From an uncultured Lachnospiraceae bacterium (lineage in GTDB: Bacteria > Bacillota > Clostridia > Lachnospirales > Lachnospiraceae), in NCBI GenBank assembly GCA_946405625.1, contig CAMJHQ010000007.1:1-64000 (forward strand): 64,000 nucleotides of DNA, in the 5' to 3' direction. The position numbers and the translations under genes are program-made. Positions 53,268 through 62,627 of the stretch are shown in pieces; the stretch's first letter is position 1, and every line of letters starts with the position of its first letter. The notes beneath the pieces were generated by a model. The model was not told the DNA's origin. It made no database searches and saw only the letters and a program-made list of their open reading frames with translations.

Positions 53268-54638
53268 TTACTCTGCGGTAAAGGTTATAACATTCTCCTT
53301 TGCCGGATCATATGCCTGCCACTCAGGCATATCTGTTCCATCACTGTCCTTGCCGTTCGGATTACCTGACTTCACGAAGTTGGCATAATAGTTTGCCATC
53401 TGTCTTGCAAGATCAAAGTGTCTGCCCTTGAAAGGTCTCCAACACTTGTTGATGGACTCAAACCAGAACCAGAGATCCACTGAATGGAAAGTTCCCGGAT
53501 TATCTTCACCCGGAATATCCGGATTGAAACAGTAGCAATAGAAGTTTCTGTTTCTTCCGGCTGCCTTGTCCAGCTTAACTGCCTCTGATACATTTCCCTT
53601 AACTGTCTTTTCGACTACATTTACACCACCGAATGTAAACTCGTCATGTGTATAACCCGAAATGATCGGAACATCCGGGCATTCTCCGTCAACTATCCTC
53701 TGAAGCGGATCACCGAGATAATGCTTTCCGTCTGTGATTGGGAACATTCTCATTGACATATCAGGCGGCATTCCCGGCTCATTCTTTCCTTCGCAATACT
53801 TTCCGTAAAGGTCTCTCAGCTTAAATGCATCTATCTGTCTTGCTTCTTCGAGGCTCTTCACTCCGATGTATTCGAAGAATTCCTCTCCTTTTTTCTCCGC
53901 CTGTGAAAGGTTGATCGGATTAAATATATCTGCGCTGTCATTATCGATGCGGATCATTCCGCTCATTATTACAGCACCCTTAACTATGTCATAATTTTCC
54001 GGACATGTAAGCTGCTGCATCGTGCTTCCACCGCCTGCGGACTGTCCTGCTATTGTAATCTTCTCCGGGTCACCGCCGAATGCAGCGATATTCCTGTATA
54101 CCCAGTGAAGTCCTGCCTGCTGATCGAGAAGTCCGAAGTTTGCAGGTGCATCCGGATTTTCCTTTGTAATCTCCGGATGTGCCAGGAATCCCATAAGCGC
54201 AAGTCTGTAGTTGACACTTACTACTACGATTCCCCTTCTGGCAAGACGTTCTCCGTCAAACTCCATCTCGGCTGTATATCCCCACTGGAATCCGCCTCCG
54301 AAGAACCATACGAGAACAGGAAGTTTCTCATCAGTTCTTTTTGCAGGTGTCCAGACATTGAGATACAGACAATCCTCATCCATAGGGATATCAGGATCAA
54401 CATGCCACTCCTTACAATAAACGTCATCGCCTACTCCCGGCTGATCCTGAATCGAAATCGGTGCAAACTCATATGCGAGATATGTACCTTCCCAATCTTC
54501 ACACGGCTGTGGTGCTCTCCAACGGTTCTTTCCTACCGGTGGTGCAGCAAAAGGAATACCCTTAAATGCCGTAACTCTCGGATCTGCCGATGGCAGACCT
54601 CTAACCTTTCCGTTTTCTGTAACTGCCTCTCTTATCAT
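53268..54638 (-). CDS. Type-B carboxylesterase
   Basis: A 456-residue carboxylesterase/lipase. Seen are VTAFKGIPFAAPPVGKNRWRAPQP, VWFFGGGFQWG (oxyanion hole), the nucleophile elbow ITIAGQSAGGGSTMQQL and the His region GTFHSVDLWFWFES. No signal peptide. In this cluster it may remove acetyl, feruloyl or methyl-glucuronoyl esters from xylan fragments; the substrate is inferred. GGGGAG lies about 9 bases before the ATG. Its leader contains the polypurine tandem repeat at 54691-54760. Confidence 0.9.
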   Translation of the reverse strand: MIREAVTENGKVRGLPSADPRVTAFKGIPFAAPPVGKNRWRAPQPCEDWEGTYLAYEFAPISIQDQPGVGDDVYCKEWHVDPDIPMDEDCLYLNVWTPAKRTDEKLPVLVWFFGGGFQWGYTAEMEFDGERLARRGIVVVSVNYRLALMGFLAHPEITKENPDAPANFGLLDQQAGLHWVYRNIAAFGGDPEKITIAGQSAGGGSTMQQLTCPENYDIVKGAVIMSGMIRIDNDSADIFNPINLSQAEKKGEEFFEYIGVKSLEEARQIDAFKLRDLYGKYCEGKNEPGMPPDMSMRMFPITDGKHYLGDPLQRIVDGECPDVPIISGYTHDEFTFGGVNVVEKTVKGNVSEAVKLDKAAGRNRNFYCYCFNPDIPGEDNPGTFHSVDLWFWFESINKCWRPFKGRHFDLARQMANYYANFVKSGNPNGKDSDGTDMPEWQAYDPAKENVITFTAE

Positions 54639-54690
54639 TTTGTCTTCTCCCCTTAAATATATTTTATTTTTTTGTCTTCCCTTAATTAAT

Positions 54691-54760
54691 TCTTTCTTCT
54701 CTTTTCTTCTCTTTTCTTCTCTTTTCTTCTCTTTTCTTCTCTTTTCTTCTCTTTATTTCT
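54691..54760. repeat. 10-bp polypyrimidine/polypurine tandem repeat
   Basis: Five perfect units of cttttcttct lie at 54701-54750, with degenerate units on each side. On the transcribed (minus) strand this is an AGAAGAAAAG purine tract in the leader of the carboxylesterase gene, 53 bases before its ATG. Slippage here would change the leader length. Confidence 0.95.
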
Positions 54761-54860
54761 TCTTTTTCTCTTCTGTTTTCTTCTGTCTTTTATCTTCTTC
54801 GTCTTATTTTGTAAAGCGTTCATTCGTATTCCGCTTCTCTTCATATTCATGAAGTATGCT

Positions 54861-54953
54861 GCTTCGCAGCGTGTCAGCAGAGGATTTAAACCTCTCCTGA
54901 CATAAGCAGCCCCCGTGCCCGCGCCTACGTCTCACAGACTCAGATGTGAGGAA
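54861..54953 (+). repeat. Dispersed structured repeat, copy 2 (IS200/IS605-end-like)
   Basis: The stretch from 54874 matches 20244-20320: tcag, a stem agagg/cctct around a ttta-type loop, the exact linker cctgacataagca, a C-rich run, and ctacgtctca-agact-aga ending near gtgagg. The first stem differs in sequence from copy 1 but still pairs. The C-rich/G-rich outer stem seen in copy 1 is decayed here. An extra hairpin gctgc-ttc-gcagc lies just before it (54858-54870). Confidence 0.5.
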
Positions 54954-54957
54954 TTGC

Positions 54958-56853
54958 TTATAATCGTTCATAAAAAGGAACTACAGGAAGTCTATCTTCC
55001 GAATACAGATTTGATTCGAGCGGGCAATCGCTCCAGGCATAGCAGACAGCCTCAACATTTACATCCTTCGGAAGCTTAACAAGAATCCTGTTATCCGCAA
55101 CAAACTCTCCCTCAGCAGGATAACTCTTTCCTTCGGAAATGTAAGCGAAGCCTCTGATATTCTTCTCATCTCTCTCATCATCTGTGATCACTCCGATTCC
55201 ATGTGAAAGGATAAGCTTTGTATCTTCACCGAAGATAACTTCAGCCCCTTCCTCTTTCCGGATGATCTCCTTCTTCTCCGGTCCCGGAATATATGTTCCC
55301 CGTCCGTAAACAAGGGCTTCGGCAGCAAGTGCCGCACGTCTTCCGACCTCTTTCTTGTTGGTAGGATGAAGGTCGTTAAACTCTCCAAGATCATATGCCT
55401 GTATCAATGCCGTATTCGGAAGCTCTGTACATTTTCTCTGCTCTTCTGTAAAGAGACTCCGACGTCCGTAATAAGCCTTTCTGTTGCCGTCACTGAAGCC
55501 GGCAATCTGTACGAACATATATGGCAGTGTTTCATCATTCCAGAGTTTTCTCCAGTCCTTTATCACTGCTTCAAACTCATCTTTATACGTTGAATAATCA
55601 TCCACATTTGATTCGCCCTGATAGAAGAAAAATCCTCTGCATCTCTGACGTCTCAAAGGATAGATCATGCAGTTATAAACACCTGTTGCTTTATAAGAAT
55701 AAAATGTGAGATTCGGAATAAACGGCATTTCCTTTGCAATCGTATATTCCCATTCACCTTCAAGAGATATGGTCTCACCGTCAGGACGCTTTATCCGGTA
55801 CTCCTTACCCGGCATAAAACCACCTTCTCCTCTAAAGACAAGGAGTCTTATCTCAACCGTATTCTTACCCTCTTTAAGTACCGACTTCGGAACCTTATAA
55901 ATTCTCGGAGGATAGAGATAACCTGTCTCTCCGACAAACTGACCGTTAACATATACCTTATCCGAATCGATTATCGCTCCGAGATAAAGCTTACAGTCAT
56001 CCTCTAACCATCCTTCAGGAATGGTGAATTCTTTCTTGAAATGTACTGCAAGACATTTACCACCGAGAGGTGTACCCTCGAAGAAGCCCGGAACCGAGAA
56101 GCTTCCAGAAGGATTTCCCGTGAGATCCTTCTCAAATGCCTGATCGGCATCGCTTCTCCAATTCATGTCCGCTTCCGCTTCGGTCTTTATGGTATTACTT
56201 ACCCATTCATCATTCTTGCATTCTTCATACTCTTTTGTATGAAGTCCGAGAGAATTCATAGTCTCCTCACTGCACCAGGATTTAACAGGTGTGCCGCCGA
56301 TAGCGGTATTGATTATTCCGACTGTTACTCCTTCTCTCTCACTTATTTCCCTGGCTGTAAAATATGCAACCGCACCAAACTCAAGAAGCTCCGGCATTCT
56401 GGCTATTTTCCAGTTTCCGGATTCGATCATTTCTTCAGTATGATGAAAATTATATTTTTCGGGAACTCTGAAGAATCTTATATTCTCATTATATGTAGAT
56501 ACGATCTCGTCCTCGTATCTTTCAAGTGTACGTGCAAGCGGAAGCTCCATGTTGGATTGTCCGCCACATACGAAAACATCACCGAACGTTATATCGGAAA
56601 ATGTAATCTCTCCATCATCATCCGATACTGTAAGTCTGAAGTTTCCTCCCGCCGGAAACTCCGGCAGAGGAACTTCAAAATATCCATCATCTCCCCCAAA
56701 AGCCGTGCTGCCGAAAACCTCTTCGCCCAGCTCGCTGTTCAGAAGAACAACACTCACATTTTTACCGGGATCGGTGTATCCCCAGATCGTATTGAGAGCT
56801 GACTCTCTCTGAATTACCATAAAGTCACTGAATACTTTAGATAACCTTATCAT
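54958..56853 (-). CDS. SASA-type carbohydrate acetylesterase
   Basis: A 631-residue protein of the sialate O-acetylesterase/SGNH family. Seen are the block I motif FVCGGQSNMELPLARTLE (Ser about 98), GIINTAIGGTPVKSW, GFFFYQGESNVDD and the C-terminal DLHPTNKKEVGRRAALAAEAL with the Asp-x-x-His dyad. A jelly-roll insert (about 270-375, LYLGAIIDSDKVYVNGQFVGETG) resembles GH2 sugar-binding domains. No signal peptide. In this cluster it should deacetylate xylo-oligosaccharides inside the cell, although the family name refers to sialic acid. AAGGAAAATA precedes the ATG. It lies 27 bases after uxuB on the same transcript. Confidence 0.9.
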   Translation of the reverse strand: MIRLSKVFSDFMVIQRESALNTIWGYTDPGKNVSVVLLNSELGEEVFGSTAFGGDDGYFEVPLPEFPAGGNFRLTVSDDDGEITFSDITFGDVFVCGGQSNMELPLARTLERYEDEIVSTYNENIRFFRVPEKYNFHHTEEMIESGNWKIARMPELLEFGAVAYFTAREISEREGVTVGIINTAIGGTPVKSWCSEETMNSLGLHTKEYEECKNDEWVSNTIKTEAEADMNWRSDADQAFEKDLTGNPSGSFSVPGFFEGTPLGGKCLAVHFKKEFTIPEGWLEDDCKLYLGAIIDSDKVYVNGQFVGETGYLYPPRIYKVPKSVLKEGKNTVEIRLLVFRGEGGFMPGKEYRIKRPDGETISLEGEWEYTIAKEMPFIPNLTFYSYKATGVYNCMIYPLRRQRCRGFFFYQGESNVDDYSTYKDEFEAVIKDWRKLWNDETLPYMFVQIAGFSDGNRKAYYGRRSLFTEEQRKCTELPNTALIQAYDLGEFNDLHPTNKKEVGRRAALAAEALVYGRGTYIPGPEKKEIIRKEEGAEVIFGEDTKLILSHGIGVITDDERDEKNIRGFAYISEGKSYPAEGEFVADNRILVKLPKDVNVEAVCYAWSDCPLESNLYSEDRLPVVPFYERL

Positions 56854-56880
56854 TATTTTCCTTCTCCTTCCGGGTCATTA

Positions 56881-58485
56881 TCACTGGCTGATGAGATTAT
56901 GAAGTGTTTCTCTTACAGCCCCCGCGCCTTTCAGCATCTGTCCCAGATAATCTCTTACCTTCTTCTCCATATCTCCTGCATCACTGAGCTTTACTCCGAA
57001 GAGATCTTCTCCGTTCATAATCCAGTTAATACCGGACATATCATTATCTTCCTTACCCAGTTCAATTCCCTCCATAGCCGACTTCAGAATGTCCATCATC
57101 GGATCGGAGCTGAGCTGCATTTCATTTCCCTTATCATCTAAACCGATAAGATATCTGAACCATGCAGCTATTACGAAAGGAATGATCTGCATATTATCGC
57201 ATTCATTCTTTGCCAGATAACCCTTTATTGTCTCACCGAATCTTATAGCCACCTTCTGGCTTGTATCGGTAGCGATTCTCTGAGGTGTATCAGGTATATA
57301 AGGATTCGGAAGTCTCTCTTCCAAAACCTCCTTGATGAAAGCCTCCGGACTTATTATTCCCGGACTTACAACAACCGGCATAGCCTCTTCTCCAAGCTTA
57401 TATACCAGTTTCTTCAGATCCTCATCCTTCATCTCATCGGATATCCTGCTATATCCGAGAAGGCATCCGCATACAGCAAGCGCAGTATGAAGAGGATTAA
57501 GGCAAGTCATAACTTTCATCTTCTCAGCTTTGTTGACAGTATCCCTGTCAGTCATATAAACGCCCGCATCTTCGAGCGGAGGTCTTCCGTTAGGGAATTT
57601 GTCTTCAATAACAAGATACTGCGGAATCTCTGCATTTACGAAAGGTGCGATAAATGTATTCCTTCCGGTTATTATCGGCATCATATCTTCAACACCGAGC
57701 CTCTCAAGCTCTCTTGCAATTCCCTCATCAGGACGAGGTGTGATCTTGTCGATCATGCTCCATGGGAACGATACCGTATTTTCATCACTTATATAATCAA
57801 TGAATTCCTGTGGAACAAAGCCCTTCTTAGCCCATTTATCAGCCATAAACTTTACTCCGTCACGGAGTTTCTTTCCATTCTGACTGCAATTATCCATACT
57901 CACAAGTGCGATCGGATATTTGCCGCTGATAAATCTCTCATATAAAAGAGCTGTTACTATTCCAAGTGCAGTACTCGGTGCATCAATGCCGTTTTCTATA
58001 TCCTTCTCGATGAATCCGAGGATATTTCCGGAAATATCAGTACATGCATATCCCTTCTCGGTTATGGTAAAAGATATCATCTTAAGGGAAGGTGCACCGG
58101 CAATCTTCTTCAGCTTATCCATATGATCTTTATCGGCAACTATCGCATCTCCGATACCTGCTGTAACTCTCTTATCGCTGTTTCCGTCAGCCCTGAGTCC
58201 GACCGAAAGAGTAAGAAGATCATAAGGATAATAAATCTTCTCTATTATCTCTCCGTCAAAACTGTCGGTTGCGATTATTCCGGTTTCAAGCTTTCCCTCA
58301 CCGATAAGCTTATCGGCTATACCTGCTATAAAACCTCTGAATATATTTCCCGCGCCGAAATGTATCCATTCCGGTGCTTCTTCTGAGTTTCTTCTGATTC
58401 TGTCAATATCGTACTCCGGAAGCTTTATTCCGGCAGATTCCCATTTGTCCTTCTCCCCTTTAATACTGTTTAACTCTAATTTCAC
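56881..58485 (-). CDS. uxuB: Fructuronate reductase (mannitol dehydrogenase family)
   Basis: A 534-residue long-chain polyol dehydrogenase, which reduces fructuronate to mannonate with NADH. Seen are IHFGAGNIFRGFIAGIADKL (Rossmann start), ALVSMDNCSQNGKKLRDGV and FPWSMIDKITPRPDE with the family Lys, and CLNPLHTALAVCGCLLGY. The start is GTG at 58485 with AGGAG 6 bases upstream. It lies downstream of uxuA on the same strand, with a 94-base gap carrying a LacI-type near-palindrome, so it may have its own regulated promoter. Confidence 0.94.
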   Translation of the reverse strand: MKLELNSIKGEKDKWESAGIKLPEYDIDRIRRNSEEAPEWIHFGAGNIFRGFIAGIADKLIGEGKLETGIIATDSFDGEIIEKIYYPYDLLTLSVGLRADGNSDKRVTAGIGDAIVADKDHMDKLKKIAGAPSLKMISFTITEKGYACTDISGNILGFIEKDIENGIDAPSTALGIVTALLYERFISGKYPIALVSMDNCSQNGKKLRDGVKFMADKWAKKGFVPQEFIDYISDENTVSFPWSMIDKITPRPDEGIARELERLGVEDMMPIITGRNTFIAPFVNAEIPQYLVIEDKFPNGRPPLEDAGVYMTDRDTVNKAEKMKVMTCLNPLHTALAVCGCLLGYSRISDEMKDEDLKKLVYKLGEEAMPVVVSPGIISPEAFIKEVLEERLPNPYIPDTPQRIATDTSQKVAIRFGETIKGYLAKNECDNMQIIPFVIAAWFRYLIGLDDKGNEMQLSSDPMMDILKSAMEGIELGKEDNDMSGINWIMNGEDLFGVKLSDAGDMEKKVRDYLGQMLKGAGAVRETLHNLISQ

Positions 58486-58531
58486 CGCAGTCTCCTCTGA
58501 TCTGAAATATTATTATCTATCGGACAGGGAT

Positions 58532-58551
58532 TTGGTTTAACGTTTAACCAA
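58532..58551. promoter_or_regulatory. Candidate LacI/hexuronate-regulator operator upstream of uxuB
   Basis: A 20-base near-palindrome with arms TTGGTT and AACCAA, centre AACGTT, and two mismatched positions. The central CG is typical of LacI-family sites. It lies 47 bases upstream of the uxuB start codon on the minus strand, between uxuA and uxuB. The regulator is not identified. Confidence 0.5.
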
Positions 58552-58579
58552 GCATATTCTCCCTTGATTCCGCTTACAT

Positions 58580-59638
58580 TTACTGTTTGTCCAGCATATC
58601 CCACGCGCCGAGAATATACATAATACCGAGTGCTCTGTCATAGAGTCCGTAGCCCGGTCTTGATTTCTCGCCCCAGATATGTCTTCCATGATCCGGTCTG
58701 ATATAACCATCAAATCCGTTATCATGATAAGCCTTGATTATATCCAGTATTCCAACATCACCATCACAATCTCTGTGTGATGCCTCGCTGAAATCTCCGT
58801 TTGAATAATGCTTTACATTTCTTATATGTGCAAATGCAATCCTGTCTGTATGGCGTCTTACGATATCAGCCACATTGTTCTCAGGATTAGATCCGAGTGA
58901 ACCGCTGCACAGAGTAAGGCAGTTATATGGATCGTCCACCATGCTGAGGAATCTGTCTACCGAATCGCTGTCCACAAGAAGTCTCGGAAGACCGAAGATA
59001 TCCCATGGTGGATCATCCGGATGTATAGCCATTTTGATTCCTGTCTCGTGACAAGTCGGCATCAATGCTTCAAGGAAATACTTGAGATTTTCCCACAGCG
59101 TTTCCTTATCCACATTCTCATACATTTTGAAAAGCTCCTTCAGATGAGCCATTCTTTCAGGCTCCCAGCCCGGCATGGTATAACCCTTGCATTCGCGAAG
59201 TATATACTCAGCCATCTCTTCGGGATCCTGCTTGATCTTATCCTTCTCATAATAGAGAGCTGTAGATCCATCCGGAAGCGGATGGAAAAGATCTGTCCTG
59301 GTCCAGTCAAAAACAGGCATGAAGTTGTAGCATACAACCTTTACTCCGAACTCCGCAAGATTACGGAGAGTCTCCTTGTAATTCTCTATATAGAGATCTC
59401 TGTTCGGGCCTGCGGTCTTAATGTCGTCATGTACATTTACAGACTCAACGACTTCCATACCAAAACCGTATTCATCCAGTTCATCCTTAACCTTCTGTAT
59501 CTCTTCCTTCTCCCAAACCTCTCCGGGCTGTTTATAATGAAGAGCCCAAACTATCTCTTCAACTCCGGGGATCTGCTTGATATCGGAGAGTGATACAGAA
59601 TCATTGCCGGTTCCATACCAGCGAAATGACATCTTCAT
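58580..59638 (-). CDS. uxuA: Mannonate dehydratase
   Basis: A 352-residue TIM-barrel enzyme that dehydrates mannonate to 2-keto-3-deoxygluconate. Seen are MSFRWYGTGNDSVSLSDIKQIPGVEEIVWALHY, GVKVVCYNFMPVFDWTRTDL, MAIHPDDPPWDIFGLPRL, LCSGSLGSNPENN and GYIRPDHGRHIWGE, with the metal-binding His and Asp. Three ATG codons lie close together; the second, at 59638, is 9 bases after AGGAG and is preferred over 59644. It sits between the GH115 gene and uxuB. Confidence 0.95.
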   Translation of the reverse strand: MKMSFRWYGTGNDSVSLSDIKQIPGVEEIVWALHYKQPGEVWEKEEIQKVKDELDEYGFGMEVVESVNVHDDIKTAGPNRDLYIENYKETLRNLAEFGVKVVCYNFMPVFDWTRTDLFHPLPDGSTALYYEKDKIKQDPEEMAEYILRECKGYTMPGWEPERMAHLKELFKMYENVDKETLWENLKYFLEALMPTCHETGIKMAIHPDDPPWDIFGLPRLLVDSDSVDRFLSMVDDPYNCLTLCSGSLGSNPENNVADIVRRHTDRIAFAHIRNVKHYSNGDFSEASHRDCDGDVGILDIIKAYHDNGFDGYIRPDHGRHIWGEKSRPGYGLYDRALGIMYILGAWDMLDKQ

Positions 59639-59678
59639 AATCATGTACTCCTAAATCTATTTGAAATTAATATTACCC

Positions 59679-62570
59679 TTAGACTCTTACACTTTCAGCC
59701 GGGCCGAGATATGACGGAAGAAGACTTTCTCCCTTCTTTACAAGAATGATCTTTTCAAGAACATTTTCTTCAGCCTCACCGAAAAATGTTATAGTATTGA
59801 ATCCCTTTTCCAGCGTACAGATATCCTTAACAGGTCTCACATGAGACATAACCCCGTCAGACCAGCTGTTCCATACTCCGTTTTTCAGATCTTCCGTTAT
59901 ATACTCGAGAACTGAACGGTCCTCACCGTTAACAGAGTAAACGAGTCTTATCTTCTTTCCGAATTCATATGCATGTGTCGGAAGAAGCTGGAAGGTTATT
60001 TCATACTCTCCCGGATCCTGTACATAAACGCTGTAGTTAACAAGAGCTTTTCCGTCAGCCTTCGGAGAATAATCCACCTTTTCCGTATCAAAAAGTTTAA
60101 TCGCATTCTCACATCTGCCGAGTGCCTTAACTGTCTTAAACTCCTTGTTGCTTGTATTATGAGATTCACTTACGAAGTCTGCTGCATCGATAACTGCTAT
60201 TCCTCTTTCCTCAAGGAATGAAATGCCCTTATCATCCGATGCCTCGATTTCCTTCAGGGATTCAGGATCGATAATGTTAGGTTCAACTGTAAAATCGATC
60301 TTTCCTCCTTCATAGACTACTGAAAATGTAATCTCGGAATCCGAATCTATCTTCTTCTTATCTACTTCTACCGTAATATATTCAAATGATTTATCGAGCG
60401 ACAGAGTTCCTTCTGTCCTGCTGAAACTGAGTGCAGGAGAAGACGCTTCTATCTTATAATCTATATCTTCATCACCTGTTGAAGCCGCAAAGATAAGCGC
60501 TGTCTGCTTATCAGTAAGTGCGTCTCCCTTCAGGAACTGTCTTACTGTCAGTTTCTTTCCTGTCCAGTCCTGACCTGCAGAAGCGCCTGTCTCACCGACA
60601 AGTCCTGCCATAAGTCCCTTACCCGGAACAGGGATAACTTCTTCAACTATAGGATTCGTCATTTCTTCCGAATTCCAGTGCTTAAAACCGATATGCGGTC
60701 CGAAACCGAAGCCGTACCACTTTCCGTCCGCTGCTGTATGAAGCTTATCGGTAAGCGCCTTATCACGCTTTAAAGCATCCTTGATAAGCTTGCCGTATCT
60801 GTTAGCTTCAACTGCACCTATCGATGCATAGTAATGATTGAGACCTCTAAATATCCAGAGTTTAATAAGATTCATTGCTCCAAGAACATTGTAGGAAATG
60901 AGATATGTATAAGAATCCTTATATTCAGCCGGACATTTCTCTTCCAGCTCCTCGCAGATTCTTTCAATCTCCTCTGCTTCTTTAAGAACTCTGTATGATT
61001 CATAATAGTTCTGCGGATGATAAACCTTATCGTTTAAATGCTCCGGTCTTCTGTTATGTATAAGTCTGTTATATCTGTTAAATATATCTGCAAGCTTATC
61101 TGTATCTTCCTCTGAAAATGCAGCGCCGAACTGGAGTTTCATCCAGTTACGGAGGTACTCATCAGTATTATTCGGAGCTGTTATACCGTACTTATCATAG
61201 TCATATGCTAGATCCAGGAAGTATGAAAGCGGCATCTCCTGAAGTCCGAGATCTCCGACATTTACTATCCATAACTCACGGACATTCTTCTCATAAGCTG
61301 TGGTCATTTCTTCCCATACCTCAGGGAGATATGTGCAGTTGACCCACTCATAAGATATAGGTTCTCCGTGGTAATCGAAATGATAATACATTCCGAAGCC
61401 GCCCTTATGACTCTTCATTTCTTCATCAGGAAGACTTCTTACATAACCATGATTATCATCACAGAGCATGAGGATTACATTATCCAGATCCTCTGTATGC
61501 TTTAATCCCTCTGTATTTTCATCACCGTAATAATATGCTTCCACTTCCTTGTAGAGTGCTATCATTCTCGGCACTTCGGCAAGGTTCGGATTAACTTCCT
61601 CAGCTATAAGCTCATTCTGAGTTTTCAGAACATCCTTGATCAGCTCGATATTATCCTTAAGAGTAGCCTTCTCTCCGAGGATCATGGAATCTCTCTCACC
61701 TCTCATACCAACGGTGATAACATTTTCCAGATGTCCGTTTCTCTTAAGTCCGTCTCTCCAGAATCTTGTGATTCCTTCCTTATTCGAACGAAAATCCCAT
61801 GCATCTCCGTAGATAGAATCCTTACCTCTTACGTGGCTGTATTCCTCACCGTGTCTTAAGCATGGCTCATGATGGGACAGGCCCATTACTATTCCCAGTT
61901 CATCAGCAAGTATTGCACTTTCGAGTCCCGGACCGTCCTCTGCAAAGCAGGATGCCCACATGGCAGGCCAGAGATAGTTACCCTTCATTCTGAGAAGGAT
62001 CTCGAATATTCCTTCATAGGCTTTTCTGTTAACGCCGCCGAAGTTCTTCATGCACCAATTTCCGAAAGCCGGCCATTCATCATTGATAAAGAAGCCCCTG
62101 TATCTTACAGAAGGCTCCTTTGATATTAATCTGTCCTCGTCCGTAACGGACACCTCACGCTTTACCGGTACAACCTTTGACCAGTTAACAAGCGGTGAAA
62201 CTCCGAGAAGTTCAGAGAGGTGGAAAAGTCCGTATATAAGTCCTCTCTTATCACTTCCGGCAATTATGATATCCTCACCGATCGGGAAAAAGCCGTATAC
62301 CTCGCGCTTACCTGAAATGTTTTCCGCACTGATAATTCCGCTTGATATAAACTTCTTTATGATCTTGCTTTCGTCCGAAAGACCGAAAATTATTCTTATT
62401 TCATCCGATGACTTCTCTGAAGAGACGTCATCAACGCATTCGATTTCGAGAGGAGTACATCCCGTAACGAGCTCTACATCCCGCCTCACCATATCAGCCA
62501 CTCTTAATGCTCCTTGCGGAGTGCTTGCGTCACATATAAAATGTATTCTTTTCTCCTCTGAAATCTTCAT
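59679..62570 (-). CDS. GH115 xylan alpha-1,2-glucuronidase
   Basis: A 963-residue enzyme that removes (4-O-methyl)glucuronic acid from xylan or its oligosaccharides. Family marks are the N-terminal domain ending IIAGSDKRGLIYGLFHLSELLGVSP, then EPSVRYRGFFINDEWPAFGNWCMKNFGG, LLRMKGNYLWPAMWASCFAEDG, GIVMGLSHHEPCLRHGEEY and MLCDDNHGYVRSLPDEE. The C-terminal part is beta-rich, ending with a dimer-type sandwich. No signal peptide is seen, so it acts on imported oligosaccharides. It lies upstream of uxuA, which places glucuronate release and catabolism together. A ribosome site near the ATG is weak (GGAAGAT). Confidence 0.95.
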   Translation of the reverse strand: MKISEEKRIHFICDASTPQGALRVADMVRRDVELVTGCTPLEIECVDDVSSEKSSDEIRIIFGLSDESKIIKKFISSGIISAENISGKREVYGFFPIGEDIIIAGSDKRGLIYGLFHLSELLGVSPLVNWSKVVPVKREVSVTDEDRLISKEPSVRYRGFFINDEWPAFGNWCMKNFGGVNRKAYEGIFEILLRMKGNYLWPAMWASCFAEDGPGLESAILADELGIVMGLSHHEPCLRHGEEYSHVRGKDSIYGDAWDFRSNKEGITRFWRDGLKRNGHLENVITVGMRGERDSMILGEKATLKDNIELIKDVLKTQNELIAEEVNPNLAEVPRMIALYKEVEAYYYGDENTEGLKHTEDLDNVILMLCDDNHGYVRSLPDEEMKSHKGGFGMYYHFDYHGEPISYEWVNCTYLPEVWEEMTTAYEKNVRELWIVNVGDLGLQEMPLSYFLDLAYDYDKYGITAPNNTDEYLRNWMKLQFGAAFSEEDTDKLADIFNRYNRLIHNRRPEHLNDKVYHPQNYYESYRVLKEAEEIERICEELEEKCPAEYKDSYTYLISYNVLGAMNLIKLWIFRGLNHYYASIGAVEANRYGKLIKDALKRDKALTDKLHTAADGKWYGFGFGPHIGFKHWNSEEMTNPIVEEVIPVPGKGLMAGLVGETGASAGQDWTGKKLTVRQFLKGDALTDKQTALIFAASTGDEDIDYKIEASSPALSFSRTEGTLSLDKSFEYITVEVDKKKIDSDSEITFSVVYEGGKIDFTVEPNIIDPESLKEIEASDDKGISFLEERGIAVIDAADFVSESHNTSNKEFKTVKALGRCENAIKLFDTEKVDYSPKADGKALVNYSVYVQDPGEYEITFQLLPTHAYEFGKKIRLVYSVNGEDRSVLEYITEDLKNGVWNSWSDGVMSHVRPVKDICTLEKGFNTITFFGEAEENVLEKIILVKKGESLLPSYLGPAESVRV

Positions 62571-62627
62571 GCCATCTTCCTCAATTACTTATAATATATC
62601 TTTAAAATAACTAACGTATCTGTATCC

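Larger units (their letters stand above)
54639..54957. other. 319-base intergenic stretch without a confident gene
   Basis: This gap between the carboxylesterase and SASA-esterase genes holds the CTTTTCTTCT tandem repeat (54691-54760), a short T-rich region and the second copy of the dispersed structured repeat (54861-54953). A 54-codon Lys/Arg/Glu-rich frame (54686-54850, minus) spans the repeat but has no good ribosome site. Confidence 0.8.

Noticed and set aside
54701-54750. Possible CRISPR array
   Set aside because: The units are 10 bases, contiguous and without spacers: a simple tandem repeat. No CRISPR array or cas gene is seen anywhere in the window.
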